From Hygrophila difformis (Eukaryota; Streptophyta; Magnoliopsida; Lamiales; Acanthaceae), in NCBI GenBank assembly GCA_030278955.1, contig JAOANR010000013.1, forward strand, positions 39,530,191 to 39,594,190: 64,000 nucleotides of DNA. Direction: 5' to 3'. Position 1 is the first letter of the stretch. Each line of letters begins with the position of its first letter. Below the pieces are notes generated by a model. It did no database searches and was not told where the DNA came from. It saw nothing but the letters and a program-made list of their open reading frames with translations. Below are positions 46,140 through 58,125 of this stretch, one piece after another. The translations under genes and the position numbers were made by a program.

Positions 46140-46345
46140 CGCTCTTTATAGTGCACGGCGGGACCGGCCGAATGGTGTTCACGGTGAGCGGCCGAGCCGG
46201 CCGAACGCTCTTCACGGCGCGCGGCCGAGCCGGCCGAACGTTCTTCACGTTGCGCGGCCGAACCGGCCGAACATTCTTCACGGTGCGTGGCCGATCTGGC
46301 CAAACCGTCTTCACGATGCGCGGCCGAATTGTGTTCACGGTGAGT
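46140..46345 (+). repeat. GC-rich 33-bp minisatellite, about six units
   Basis: Units of 33 bp with the core GCCGAACGTTCTTCACG and GCGCGGCCGA repeat from GCACGGCGGGACCG to GCGCGGCCGAATTG. The length is a multiple of three, so open frames run through on both strands with an 11-residue period. This reflects the repeat, not a gene. It is an island of CpG in AT-rich DNA. Confidence 0.85.
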
Positions 46346-48655
46346 GGCTAGGGGCAGCCGTGCCGGTCTGTTCCATTTTTTTTGTTCTAATTTAAATATT
46401 TTTAAACGTAAACCCATGATAAATGAAACTTTTGACAATTTCCTACACGAGTATTTTCTAAAATATCCCAAGTTAAATTTATTAACAGAAAAGAGTTATG
46501 ATTTGTGGGAAAGGGGTTTAAGGATATATTTCACTTTTTATTACTCATGTGGGGTACTCTGATTTCAAACGGCGCTGCATCCTCCCCGGCATGAAACTTT
46601 TGACAACTTTCATGATGCAGCCGGGATAGATAGTTCAATCTTGACCTTCAGTCTGTCACACTGAAGGTCCCCGGCCATTGGCATCATCAAACTTATCATA
46701 GTTTCATGTCATGAAGATCCTCGCCATGAAACTTTTAACACATTCCCACTATATAAGTATTTTCTGAAAAATAATAATCCTGGTTTTCAATTTTATTTAG
46801 TGAAACCAATTTATGAAGATGGAGTTGGGATTAGGGATATATTAGGTTGTCACGTTTTTATTACTCGTGTTAAGAAACTGTGCCCCCGAAAGCGCACGGT
46901 GTCAAAAATTGCAGTAATTTATAGTAAGACCGGATCGTTCACTGGAGGATGTGCGATAGAAGCAGTGCCCACGTCGTTTACTAAGATTTTCCACTCGTAT
47001 TACTCGATTCGAGTTTGCATTGGTATCTAACAACTACTTGACATAATTTAAATTGGAAGATGAAAAGCAATAAAATTACACTACAAAGCTGATTAAATTA
47101 TATCTAAGAAAGCAATCAAAATCTATTTTAAGAAAGCAATGTAAATGATTCTAAGAAAGCAGATAAAATTATTCTAAGAAAGCAGATTTAAAATGAGACA
47201 GAAGGGACAGGGAGAAAATAATAAAGATTGGACAAGATTCAGATGAAACATAATTAAACTTCCATTTTAATTACACAGATCTTTGTTTGGGATAATCCGT
47301 CAGTTAGCTATCTCTCATGCTCTCTATACCATGTTCCCTTTAACAGACATGTACTTATAGTAAGAGTTTACATGCTCTTAAGACAGCAAATTCTAAGATA
47401 CCACAGACGCATAACTACCCTTGCAATGCACTACTAAGGTATATTATTTATCTGTGGTGGACAAGCAACACCTAACATATCATTAGTTGATATGCCAAGT
47501 ACTCCTATCGTCCCCCTTGTCACACCCAAAATCCAAATCTAACCCCGAACTAATCCATAACTCTTAAACCTTACAACTGGCAGATACATCTCTGCTTCCG
47601 AGTGACCTCTATGAAAGCATTTTAAAGAAAGCGGTAAAGAAATCAGTAAAGAAAGCATTTAAAAACCTATCTCTCGGAAGTCTTAAAAGATCGTCACAAT
47701 CCGTTAGTATAAAAGAGCCCCTGGTCTTGGTGACCAGATGCAGATTTAGAACTTCCCAAATGTCAGTAAGCCACAGGGCTTATAACATTCGGTCAGTTAT
47801 GAGATACAAACATGAGTGGAACTGACATATGAAGGTTTATTCCGAATGTACTCACTCGAGACTCAATTTTAGGCTTTGGTGAGAGAAGATAGTAGTTGAA
47901 AGAATACTCAACCTTACCTTAGAAATTAACCAAGGCCTATATGTTGTTCCTCTAATATTATTTATCACATCTTATCCGAATCCAAGTGGGCACTGATTCG
48001 ATGCAACACTTAATAAAAGATTTCCAACACACAGTAATTTTGAGAAACAAATGGATATTTGAAAATCATTCCCTAAACAGGTACTAAACTCTCAATTAAA
48101 ACACATATCCTTTCAGTCTAGGTGAGACCTAATCGCTGACTCTGCTTCTAAGTTCTCAAAATCAACCCCCAGTAGAATATGAGTTAGTCATAACTGTTGA
48201 ATTTATCCCTCACTCAGATCCGGATTTTATAAAGTGATTTTTGTTGGAAATTTATTATGGAGCATCTGATTTAAATCAATACTTCTATGTCCAAGGGGAA
48301 GGATCCCCAAAATAATAATGACCACAATATCTACATAATAATATAATGCATACATGTATATGAGAAGTAAAATAAACTACCCCAAAATATATGGTGGGGT
48401 TAGACAGAATTCGATACACAAAGATGAATTAGCCAGAGATAAGAAGAATTTGGCTAAAAAGAATGCCAGAAATAATTGGGGTTATCCGGACTGCAACCAT
48501 CTGCTATCCAGTTTCCAATTATTCCAGATGGAATGATTTTTAGACAGAAAAGAATTCCAAATGACGGTGACCGCCGTCATTCAGCTCCCTTTTGTCTGCG
48601 AATGGAATAAAAACCCACATATTATCTTGTTGTAATAATTCTCAAATAATGTTGG
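46346..48655. other. Old LTR-retrotransposon non-coding sequence, no gene
   Basis: A motif CCGAAAGCGCACGGTGTCAA with GGATCGTTC downstream (46885-46945) recurs in diverged form at 58520-58575, pointing to the same retroelement superfamily. TTCTAAGAAAGCAG repeats about five times at 47100-47190. TGTCACACCCAAAATCC at 47518 looks like an LTR start without a visible partner. No protein was recognised. Confidence 0.45.
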
Positions 48656-48660
48656 TCGAC

Positions 48661-51600
48661 TGTAATACCCCAGATTTTTATCAACGCCCAAAGGAACAAA
48701 AAATTTATTCCGATCAATGTTGAAATATTTCCGAGAAGAAGAAAATAATTTATCACGATAAATTATTGCTCGGAAATGAAACGCCGATAGATTTAAATTC
48801 AAAATGGAATAAAAGAGGGAAAGGAAGCCCGAAGACATTCCATTAATTGAGTCAAAATAATTGGAATTAAATTCAATAAGGAAAAGAATTTTAATTCCAA
48901 GAACCCGTGAAGTCGGAAGAAATTTAATGATACAAGTCATTGCACGGGAATCAAAAGACGACGAATTGGAAGTCGACGAACCCGAGACCGACGGACTTAA
49001 AATCTCAAACATGAAACTCATTTGAGTCGAGATAAACTTAAGATAATAATTTATGACCCGAGAATGACCCGAAAAATCGAGCCCGAAAACGTAGGAGGAC
49101 AGAAGTCCGAAAGAGAGGAGGAAAAGCACGACGGATCGCACGACCCCGCCCGGACCGAAGTCCAGGCGTGGTTGGCGCGCACCCGGCGCTGGGTTTAGCC
49201 AAACCCCGCGCCAACCCCGCGCCAAAGTCCTGACAGCAACACCTTGTCGCGTTTTGGCGACTTTCTCGCCAATTTTCGGGGCCCAAGGTTGGGAATCTGA
49301 TCTTTCACGAGAGAGGCATCTTTTTGGACGTTATGTAATCAATCCTATCCCCATTTGTCAGCCATTTCATCAATCATTCACCCCAAACTCTCCAAAAACT
49401 CTCCCAAAAGCCAAACACTCTTCCGACGAACTTCCGGCGACTTTCCGACGAGTTTCCGGCAACCAAATCCAACCAAGGAAGTGTGTAGATCAAGGATTGC
49501 AGGCTTTGGATTGTTGGTAAGATGTTAATCAAGTTTCCATATGGTTTTAAGATCATAAACATCATCTCAACTTACGAATCTTCATATTCGAACACAAATC
49601 GGAGCCAAGGGAAGAATAAATCGGGTGGAAGAGATTCGTTCGTGACATTCCGTGGATTCCGGACGACCCCGTGACTTCCTAAACATCATCCCCACTGTAA
49701 GTTAACCTTACTATGGTTTTGGGTGACTTAAAATGCAACCAAACATAGAGATTCAACTCAAGAAAGTTAATAAAAATCTGTCAACAAGAGAAACCCTCAA
49801 CACAGCGTTTTCGTATGAATTTTTCCAACCTCTAAAGCTGCTCAAACAACAAAACTCAAAACATGAAAAGTGTTCCTAAGACTTTGGTCTAGCCTTTGTA
49901 AAAATTTTAGAATTTTTCATATTGTTTTGAAACCTGAAACCAACCCAAAACCGTAGAGCATCAAATCTGAATCTTAGAACCTTGGACAGATTTCACTCTC
50001 AATCTTGTTGGTTATTTTGACCATGGATCTAGGCCGATCTAGGATTGGTGTTGAACATGAAAGTTGTAGATCTATGAGTTTAGAACATCTCTGTAAGTTT
50101 TTAGAGTTTTTCATTGAGATTTGAACCTCCAAACTCGAGCCGATCCGATCTGCGTTAGAACCGAAGTCAAGAACCTTGATAGATTTCATAATCAAACTCG
50201 ACGAGCAAAACTCTTACTTCGAGTGTTCAAACCTGAAAACTCAAAACTAAGATTTTGATCCAAAGATCATAAGCTATATTGTGTAAAAATTTCAAAGATT
50301 TTCATCAAGTTTTGATACCCCAAATCGTATCGGACATATTCTGCGTTTTTAAGAATTGTCAAAGGATGACAGATTTCATAACCGATCTTGATGAGCTTAT
50401 TCCTATCACTTCTAGCCCGAACCAATCTATGTGATCTAAACAAAAGTTGTTGGAAATCATGTCTAGTATGTCTCTGTAAAATTTCAGAATTTTTGAAGTC
50501 AATTTGATATGTCAAAAAGTCAAATCTTTGAGAGGTGTCAAACCTGAATCCTGGCAGCATACTATTTGTGTAGAAAACTCGATTTTTGACATGCTTCCCA
50601 TCGTTTTTCCGAAAAACTTAAAACATGAAAGTTGTTCATTGGGATGATTTTGAGCTACTGTGAAAATTTCAGATCAATCGCCTAAGAAATGGATTTTTAA
50701 ACTGAAAAGGCGCAAACTGTGACATCGATCGGTTTTAAACTTGAGAGATCTTGAAATCTTGTCGAAACATGAAATTAGCCTTTAAGGTTTAAATGATTGG
50801 GAATCCCTTTGAGATAAAAGGCAATTGAAATATCTTGCTTGCCGAAAGGCAATTGAAATATCTTGCTTGCCGAAAGGCAATTGAAATATCTTGCTTGCCG
50901 AAAGGCAATTGAAATATCTTGCTTGCCGAAAGGCAATTGAAATATCTTGCTTGCCGAAAGGCAATTGAAATATCTTGCTTGCCGAAAGGCAATTGAAATA
51001 TAATGCTTGCCGAAAGGCAATTGAAATATCTTGCTTGCCGAAAGGCAATTGAAATATCTTGCTTGCCGAAAGGCAATTGAAATATCTTGCTTGCCGAAAG
51101 GCAATTGAAATATCTTGCTTGCCGAAAGGCAATTGAAATATCTTGCTTGCCGAAAGGCAATTGAAATATCTTGCTTGCCGAAAGGCAATTGAAATATAAT
51201 GCTTGCCGAATGGAGATTGAAATATAAACTTGAAACATGAGAAATGATTTTTGAAATTGGCTGAGGCCGCCGGATCACCGGCTAACTGTTACTATCGATA
51301 TTGGCTGCGGCCGCCGGATCACCGGCTATCTATTGTTGAGATGATGGCGTAACGGGAAATCTATATTAAAAAGCTCAGATTTTATGAAAATGGCTGCGGC
51401 CGCCGGATTGCCGGCTAAATTAAATATTGTTGAAATGGTTATGTAACGGGAGAGGAAAATAAAAGATTTAATATTTTTAAGTATTTATTTAGTTATGCCT
51501 TGCAAATCATTACCTACAAGAAATGTTTTTATTAAATTTAATTAAAGGCTTTGAAACCCCTAACCCATGCTATGTGTTAACTTACTCAGCGCGTTTTTGC

Positions 51601-51918
51601 TGACCCAAACCATTTATCCCCTTTTTCTTACAGAGTACGAAGAATATGCATCATCATATGCATACTGGGAATTTTTGGGGATTACATCATGAACGGGTCT
51701 GTTTAACCCGTGTTTTGGCCATGTTGGCCCTATATTTAAATTTCCGCTGCAACTTTGATGTATTATCTTTAACTTATATATGAATGGGCTGTTTGAATAT
51801 TTTAAATTCTGAGAAACCATAGCCTTGCATCTCTTTAGTGAGCTCGGAGAAACCGTGTCTTGCTAGGGAGGTGCGGCGGTGGCATCCCGGCCTGGGTTAC
51901 CAAAACCGGGGTGTTACA
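48661..51918 (+). repeat. 5' LTR of the LARD element
   Basis: Includes GC-rich blocks near 49130-49250, a 28-bp tandem array at 50820-51213 and GGCCGCCGGATCACCGGCTA-type repeats at 51265-51412. Open frames in it are mirrored in the other LTR and match no protein family. Confidence 0.95.
50820..51213 (+). repeat. 28-bp tandem array in the 5' LTR, 14 units
   Basis: Unit GGCAATTGAAATATCTTGCT plus TGCCGAAA, repeated without spacers. Units 7 and 14 have TAATGCTTG instead of TCTTGCTTG. Confidence 0.95.
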
Positions 51919-51921
51919 GAG

Positions 51922-51933
51922 TGGTATCAGAGC
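51922..51933 (+). other. Primer-binding site of the LARD element
   Basis: TGGTATCAGAGC, complementary to the 3' end of initiator tRNA-Met, three bases after the 5' LTR. Confidence 0.9.
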
Positions 51934-51983
51934 CCAGACTATTTTAAAGCTATTTATTTTAAAGAAATATCTGATACCAAGAG

Positions 51984-51995
51984 TGGTATCAGAGA
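51984..51995 (+). other. Second primer-binding-site-like sequence, in a hairpin
   Basis: TGGTATCAGAGA, 62 bp after the first site, within a repeated GAGTGGTATCAGAG context. The preceding CTGATACCA pairs perfectly with TGGTATCAG across a four-base loop. Confidence 0.8.
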
Positions 51996-53172
51996 CCGGA
52001 ATATTTTAAAACTACTATTTTAAAGAGCCCGGAATATTTTTAAACTATTATTTTCAAGTATTATTATTTTTAAAGTTATCATTTCTAAACTAGTAATATA
52101 TTTCAAAGAGCCCAATTATTATTTTGAAGTTAAAGCCCAAAATTTTAGCCCAAAATTTTTTTTGAGGCCCAAGAAATTATCTTGGCCCAATAACTTTGTT
52201 TTTATTTAAAGCCCAAATAATTTATTTCTTTCGGCCCAATATAGTGGCCCAAACCTTTTATCCTTATTTTAACCTATCCATGGAATAAATTTATTTTTAA
52301 AACCCATGGATAAATAAATGCATGCATAAAATTTTTTTTTTTTTGGGGGATCACATATCCATGTGCATACATGAATACACTAACTCTTTTTATGTGAATT
52401 ATCGGTAATAAGAAACACTCCTACCTTAGAACTTGGCATGATCTTGACTTAGGAGCGCTTGCTAAAGACTAACTTTGCCTTAGTCCTAGATCTTGATAAC
52501 TTAGAAACTCATCTTCGCGTGCTTCTAGAATGACACCTAGAAGAAAACTGAGGAAGGATCATATGCGATGATACCCGAACCTGGTTGTGAATAATACATA
52601 GGCAGTTATGGGGACATAACTGTAATCTTAAGGGGGGGAGGATGTAATACCCCGTAAGAATGCATAAGCATTTAATTCGAAACTCGAATATTTTGTATCC
52701 CAAATAAATTCTTTTTGAACTACGTAATGACTTGATCCCTTCACAGGGTACGTAGGCAACTCGGAAATTTCAATTCTGGGTTCAGTCAAACAATAATCAA
52801 ACAATAATCGAACAATAATCAAACAATAATCAAACAATAATCAAACAATAATCAAACAATAATCAAACAACAAACAATCAACAATCGTACAATAATTCAA
52901 TAACACAATATCGCAAATAGTAAACAAAAAGGATCATAACTATTAGCGCGAGAAAAGCCGAAGCACAACTTCGAGGACGAAGTTGATTTCTAAAGGGGAG
53001 AGGATGTAACACCCGAGAAATTTAATTCACATTCAAAGGAATGGAATTAATTTCTTGTGAAAGACGTTTATCCTTAAGGAAAGTAGATGGAGATACCCCA
53101 ACATTAAATTGAGCCCAAAAGAAAGTGAGGGCGCAACTTCGGGGACGAAGTTGATTCTTAAGGGGGGTGGAG
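51996..53172 (+). other. Non-coding interior of the LARD element
   Basis: The first 400 bp repeat TTTTAAA and GGCCCAA words. An 11-bp array (AAACAATAATC, about eight units) lies at 52785-52870. Three purine tracts each run into an LTR-like TGTAAYACCC (52629-52650, 52992-53013, 53160-53172 into the real LTR). CTTCGAGGACGAAGTTG / CTTCGGGGACGAAGTTG precedes the last two; in plant Ty3/gypsy elements this kind of sequence encodes the end of pol near the 3' LTR. No reading frame survives. Confidence 0.75.
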
Positions 53173-56100
53173 TGTAATACCCCAGATTTTTATCAACGCC
53201 CAAAGGAACAAAAAATTTATTCCGATCAATGTTGAAATATTTCCGAGAAGAAGAAAATAATTTATCACGATAAATTATTGCTCGGAAATGAAACGCCGAT
53301 AGATTTAAATTCAAAATGGAATAAAAGAGGGAAAGGAAGCCCGAAGACATTCCATTAATTGAGTCAAAATAATTGGAATTAAATTCAATAAGGAAAAGAA
53401 TTTTAATTCCAAGAACCCGTGAAGTCGGAAGAAATTTAATGATACAAGTCATTGCACGGGAATCAAAAGACGACGAATTGGAAGTCGACGAACCCGAGAC
53501 CGACGGACTTAAAATCTCAAACATGAAACTCATTTGAGTCGAGATAAACTTAAGATAAGAATTTATGACCCGAGAATGACCCGAAAAATCGAGCCCGAAA
53601 ACGTAGGAGGACAGAAGTCCGAAAGAGAGGAGGAAAAGCACGACGGATCGCACGACCCCGCCCGGACCGAAGTCCAGGCGTGGTTGGCGCGCACCCGGCG
53701 CTGGGTTTAGCCAAACCCCGCGCCAACCCCGCGCCAAAGTCCTGACAGCAACACCTTGTCGCGTTTTGGCGACTTTCTCGCCAATTTTCGGGGCCCAAGG
53801 TTGGGAATCTGATCTTTCACGAGAGAGGCATCTTTTTGGACGTTATGTAATCAATCCTATCCCCATTTGTCAGCCATTTCATCAATCATTCACCCCAAAC
53901 TCTCCAAAAACTCTCCCAAAAGCCAAACACTCTTCCGACGAACTTCCGGCGACTTTCCGACGAGTTTCCGGCAACCAAATCCAACCAAGGAAGTGTGTAG
54001 ATCAAGGATTGCAGGCTTTGGATTGTTGGTAAGATGTTAATCAAGTTTCCATATGGTTTTAAGATCATAAACATCATCTCAACTTACGAATCTTCATATT
54101 CGAACACAAATCGGAGCCAAGGGAAGAATAAATCGGGTGGAAGAGATTCGTTCGTGACATTCCGTGGATTCCGGACGACCCCGTGACTTCCTAAACATCA
54201 TCCCCACTGTAAGTTAACCTTACTATGGTTTTGGGTGACTTAAAATGCAACCAAACATAGAGATTCAACTCAAGAAAGTTAATAAAAATCTGTCAACAAG
54301 AGAAACCCTCAACACAGCGTTTTCGTATGAATTTTTCCAACCTCTAAAGCTGCTCAAACAACAAAACTCAAAACATGAAAAGTGTTCCTAAGACTTTGGT
54401 CTAGCCTTTGTAAAAATTTTAGAATTTTTCATATTGTTTTGAAACCTGAAACCAACCCAAAACCGTAGAGCATCAAATCTGAATCTTAGAACCTTGGACA
54501 GATTTCACTCTCAATCTTGTTGGTTATTTTGACCATGGATCTAGGCCGATCTAGGATTGGTGTTGAACATGAAAGTTGTAGATCTATGAGTTTAGAACAT
54601 CTCTGTAAGTTTTTAGAGTTTTTCATTGAGATTTGAACCTCCAAACTCGAGCCGATCCGATCTGCGTTAGAACCGAAGTCAAGAACCTTGATAGATTTCA
54701 TAATCAAACTCGACGAGCAAAACTCTTACTTCGAGTGTTCAAACCTGAAAACTCAAAACTAAGATTTTGATCCAAAGATCATAAGCTATATTGTGTAAAA
54801 ATTTCAAAGATTTTCATCAAGTTTTGATACCCCAAATCGTATCGGACATATTCTGCGTTTTTAAGAATTGTCAAAGGATGACAGATTTCATAACCGATCT
54901 TGATGAGCTTATTCCTATCACTTCTAGCCCGAACCAATCTATGTGATCTAAACAAAAGTTGTTGGAAATCATGTCTAGTATGTCTCTGTAAAATTTCAGA
55001 ATTTTTGAAGTCAATTTGATATGTCAAAAAGTCAAATCTTTGAGAGGTGTCAAACCTGAATCCTGGCAGCATACTATTTGTGTAGAAAACTCGATTTTTG
55101 ACATGCTTCCCATCGTTTTTCCGAAAAACTTAAAACATGAAAGTTGTTCATTGGGATGATTTTGAGCTACTGTGAAAATTTCAGATCAATCGCCTAAGAA
55201 ATGGATTTTTAAACTGAAAAGGCGCAAACTGTGACATCGATCGGTTTTAAACTTGAGAGATCTTGAAATCTTGTCGAAACATGAAATTAGCCTTTAAGGT
55301 TTAAATGATTGGGAATCCCTTTGAGATAAAATACAATTGAAATATCTTGCTTGCCGAAAGGCAATTGAAATATCTTGCTTGCCGAAAGGCAATTGAAATA
55401 TCTTGCTTGCCGAAAGGCAATTGAAATATCTTGCTTGCCGAAAGGCAATTGAAATATCTTGCTTGCCGAAAGGCAATTGAAATATCTTGCTTGCCGAAAG
55501 GCAATTGAAATATCTTGCTTGCCGAAAGGCAATTGAAATATAATGCTTGCCGAAAGGCAATTGAAATATCTTGCTTGCCGAAAGGCAATTGAAATATCTT
55601 GCTTGCCGAAAGGCAATTGAAATATCTTGCTTGCCGAAAGGCAATTGAAATATAATGCTTGCCGAATGGAGATTGAAATATAAACTTGAAACATGAGAAA
55701 TGATTTTTGAAATTGGCTGAGGCCGCCGGATCACCGGCTAACTGTTACTATCGATATTGGCTGCGGCCGCCGGATCACCGGCTATCTATTGTTGAGATGA
55801 TGGCGTAACGGGAAATCTATATTAAAAAGCTCAGATTTTATGAAAATGGTTGCGGCCGCCGGATTGCCGGCTAAATTAAATATTGTTGAAATGGTTATGT
55901 AACGGGAGAGGAAAATAAAAGATTTAATATTTTTAAGTATTTATTTAGTTATGCCTTGCAAATCATTACCTACAAGAAATGTTTTTATTAAATTTAATTA
56001 AAGGCTTTGAAACCCCTAACCCATGCTATGTGTTAACTTACTCAGCGCGTTTTTGCTGACCCAAACCATTTATCCCCTTTTTCTTACAGAGTACGAAGAA

Positions 56101-56374
56101 TATGCATCATCATATGCATACTGGGAATTTTTGGGGATTACATCATGAACGGGTCTGTTTAACCCGTGTTTTGGCCATGTTGGCCCTATATTTAAATTTC
56201 CGCTGCAACTTTGATGTATTATCTTTAACTTATATATGAATGGGCTGTTTGAATATTTTAAATTCTGAGAAACCATAGCCTTGCATCTCTTTAGTGAGCT
56301 CGGAGAAACCGTGTCTTGCTAGGGAGGTGCGGCGGTGGCATCCCGGCCTGGGTTACCAAAACCGGGGTGTTACA
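53173..56374 (+). repeat. 3' LTR of the LARD element
   Basis: Near-identical to the 5' LTR. Its 28-bp array (55332-55669) has 12 units, with variants at units 8 and 12. The two missing units (56 bp) account exactly for the LTR length difference. Confidence 0.95.
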
Positions 56375-56837
56375 TCGACATCATTTAATAATACTACAAC
56401 TTGAATTCAGGTTTTGAAATTAGGATAAAGAAAAGAAAACTGTATCCGGATAGGAGTCAGCTGAGCAGCTATTATGATCCCGGATGGACGAACCGCCAAG
56501 GCTTCCACCGACCACTACCCGAACCATGCAAAATAACAACTAGTAATTAATACTCAGAATACGAGCTAATTATCCGTGTGGGAATATCCGCCAACATTAG
56601 TCTGATGTATTTCTTACTAGTTGTTCATACACACAATGAAAGAGAAAATAGACAAAATTAAGAAAATGTTTTTGGTATTGTGTGAGTGTTAATCACACAA
56701 TAATTAAGACACTAATGGGTTGAGATGTGTAATGGATAAAATTAGATGTAGTGGGCCTAGGCCCAATACACCCATGCAACTTACACAACTCAAGAAATAA
56801 AATGTTTTTGGAGTTTTAAAATAAAAGGAAGAGATCA

Positions 56838-57330
56838 ATTCGGTCTAAGGTGTAAAATGCAAATTAGACCGAATTGATTATGCATGAGGTATGGAGTAGC
56901 ACCGTACCCAATTAATCCTTGTAAAGTCATGAAGCATCCTCTAATTCGAATTGTCAAGCAATTCGGTCTAAACCGAATTGGACACTTCGAATTGATGAAG
57001 TCATTCCTTCACTCAAATTTGGTTAAGGCATTTACCCCAAAATGAGGATAATTCGGATTGCCAATTGGATTCGGTCTAGACCGAATTGGACAATTCGAAT
57101 TGGTAAGACATAGAAAATAAATTAAAGCATGAGGGGATGGAATGCATACAATGTGGTTTCCAAAGCCAATTCGGTCTATGTGTGCAATTCGGTCTAGACC
57201 GAATTGCACAGACCGAATTGCAAGGAAAGGAAACCACATGAAAACAATTTTTTTTATGCAATTCGGTCTTCATGGGCAATTCGGTATAGACCGAATTGCC
57301 TTAAACCGAATTGCATATAATTTTTTCACA
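56838..57330. repeat. Cluster of CCGAATT / AATTCGG palindromes
   Basis: About twenty copies of AATTCGG or CCGAATT in 0.5 kb, often as head-to-head pairs centred on TCTAGA. The longest is a perfect 30-bp palindrome at 57181-57210 with centre GGTCTAGACC. More copies occur at 58180-58200 and 58400-58430. Confidence 0.85.
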
Positions 57331-57752
57331 TAAGTATATTTTTGTGCTCACAAGTATTAGTTCGGTTTCCACTGTGCGGTTTATGATGGATAAGATTTAC
57401 CAAATCCTTCATTTCACATCAGTGTCACCTCACAGTCACACTAGTGAGCATTTTATGGGTATAGCATTTACATGGGTAATAGCATGAATTGAACCCTAAA
57501 ACTATAAACATGAAATTAAAAGACAAATCTACCAACAATAATGAAAAATCTAAAAACTACAAACATAAAAACAAGAACACCAACAAAATCTAAGGAAGCA
57601 ACAATAAAAATAAAAATAGATCTAGAGCTACAACCATGCTCAAAACCCACATTCATACATTTATTAAAACATAAAAAGCAAAAATAAATAAAAGGGCAAA
57701 AGAACTCATACCAAATTTGTGAAGCATTTTCTTGTATTTCAACCACTAGAAA

Positions 57753-57814
57753 TGTAACACCCCGATTTAATTAACACATAATTAATCATGTGTTAATTAA
57801 ATCGGGGTGTTACA
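57753..57814. mobile_element. 62-bp palindromic mini-insert with LTR-type ends
   Basis: Starts TGTAACACCCCGATTTAATT and ends with its exact inverse; arms are 26 bp with a 10-bp centre. The left arm matches the first bases of the solo LTR at 40363. AGAAA flanks both sides (57748-57752, 57815-57819), a 5-bp duplication of the length made by LTR-retrotransposon integrase. Confidence 0.85.
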
Positions 57815-58117
57815 AGAAAGCATTAAAAATTCAAGAACAACCCATTATTTGGGTGTTCTCAAATTTATTTCTACACTAGAAAGCTGTAAAAATATGAAAA
57901 ATGGCTACACTAGTAAAATAGAAGCAGCTATCTACAAACTACATTACAACTACAACTAAAAATTATAAACTACATTGCAACAAAGAAAATAAATCTACTC
58001 TAAACTAACCAAAAACCCACTGTTCTCTCCAAGAACAGGGAAGAAATATTTGAGACTCTCTGCTTCTGCCTCTCTGTGTTCTGGCTTTTTTTTTTTTTTT
58101 GAGGAGAAATGGAGGGG

Positions 58118-58125
58118 TATTTATA
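58118..58125 (-). promoter_or_regulatory. TATA-like box, - strand, likely retroelement promoter
   Basis: TATAAATA in the context CTATAAATACCCCTCC on the - strand. The transcript would run left through a leader rich in AGAG. No gene follows, so an LTR promoter is the simplest reading. Confidence 0.4.

Larger units (their letters stand above)
48661..56374 (+). mobile_element. LARD-type non-autonomous LTR retrotransposon, complete and young
   Basis: Two LTRs (48661-51918, 3258 bp; 53173-56374, 3202 bp) run from TGTAATACCCCAGATTTT to CCGGGGTGTTACA. The 5-bp duplication TCGAC flanks the element (48656-48660, 56375-56379). A primer-binding site TGGTATCAGAGCC follows the first LTR and a purine tract AAGGGGGGTGGAG precedes the second. 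The interior is only 1254 bp and has no gag or pol, so proteins must come from a related element. The LTRs differ at about four single positions that I could find plus a repeat-number change, so insertion is recent. Confidence 0.96.

Noticed and set aside
46027..46471. Open frames on both strands at the 33-bp minisatellite
   Set aside because: Period is a multiple of three, so frames stay open by repetition; no family, start context or splice support.
48581..49225. 214-codon - strand frame (and its copy at 53033-53737)
   Set aside because: Lies in LTR sequence, duplicated with the LTR, no domain; no homologue recognised.
50820..51213. CRISPR-like direct repeats
   Set aside because: The 28-bp units are contiguous without unique spacers and lie in a plant LTR.
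50775..51278. Long - strand open frames with repeated FRQARYFNCLSASKIFQLP
   Set aside because: They are translations of the 28-bp LTR array in three frames; such openness follows from the repeat and the same occurs in the other LTR.
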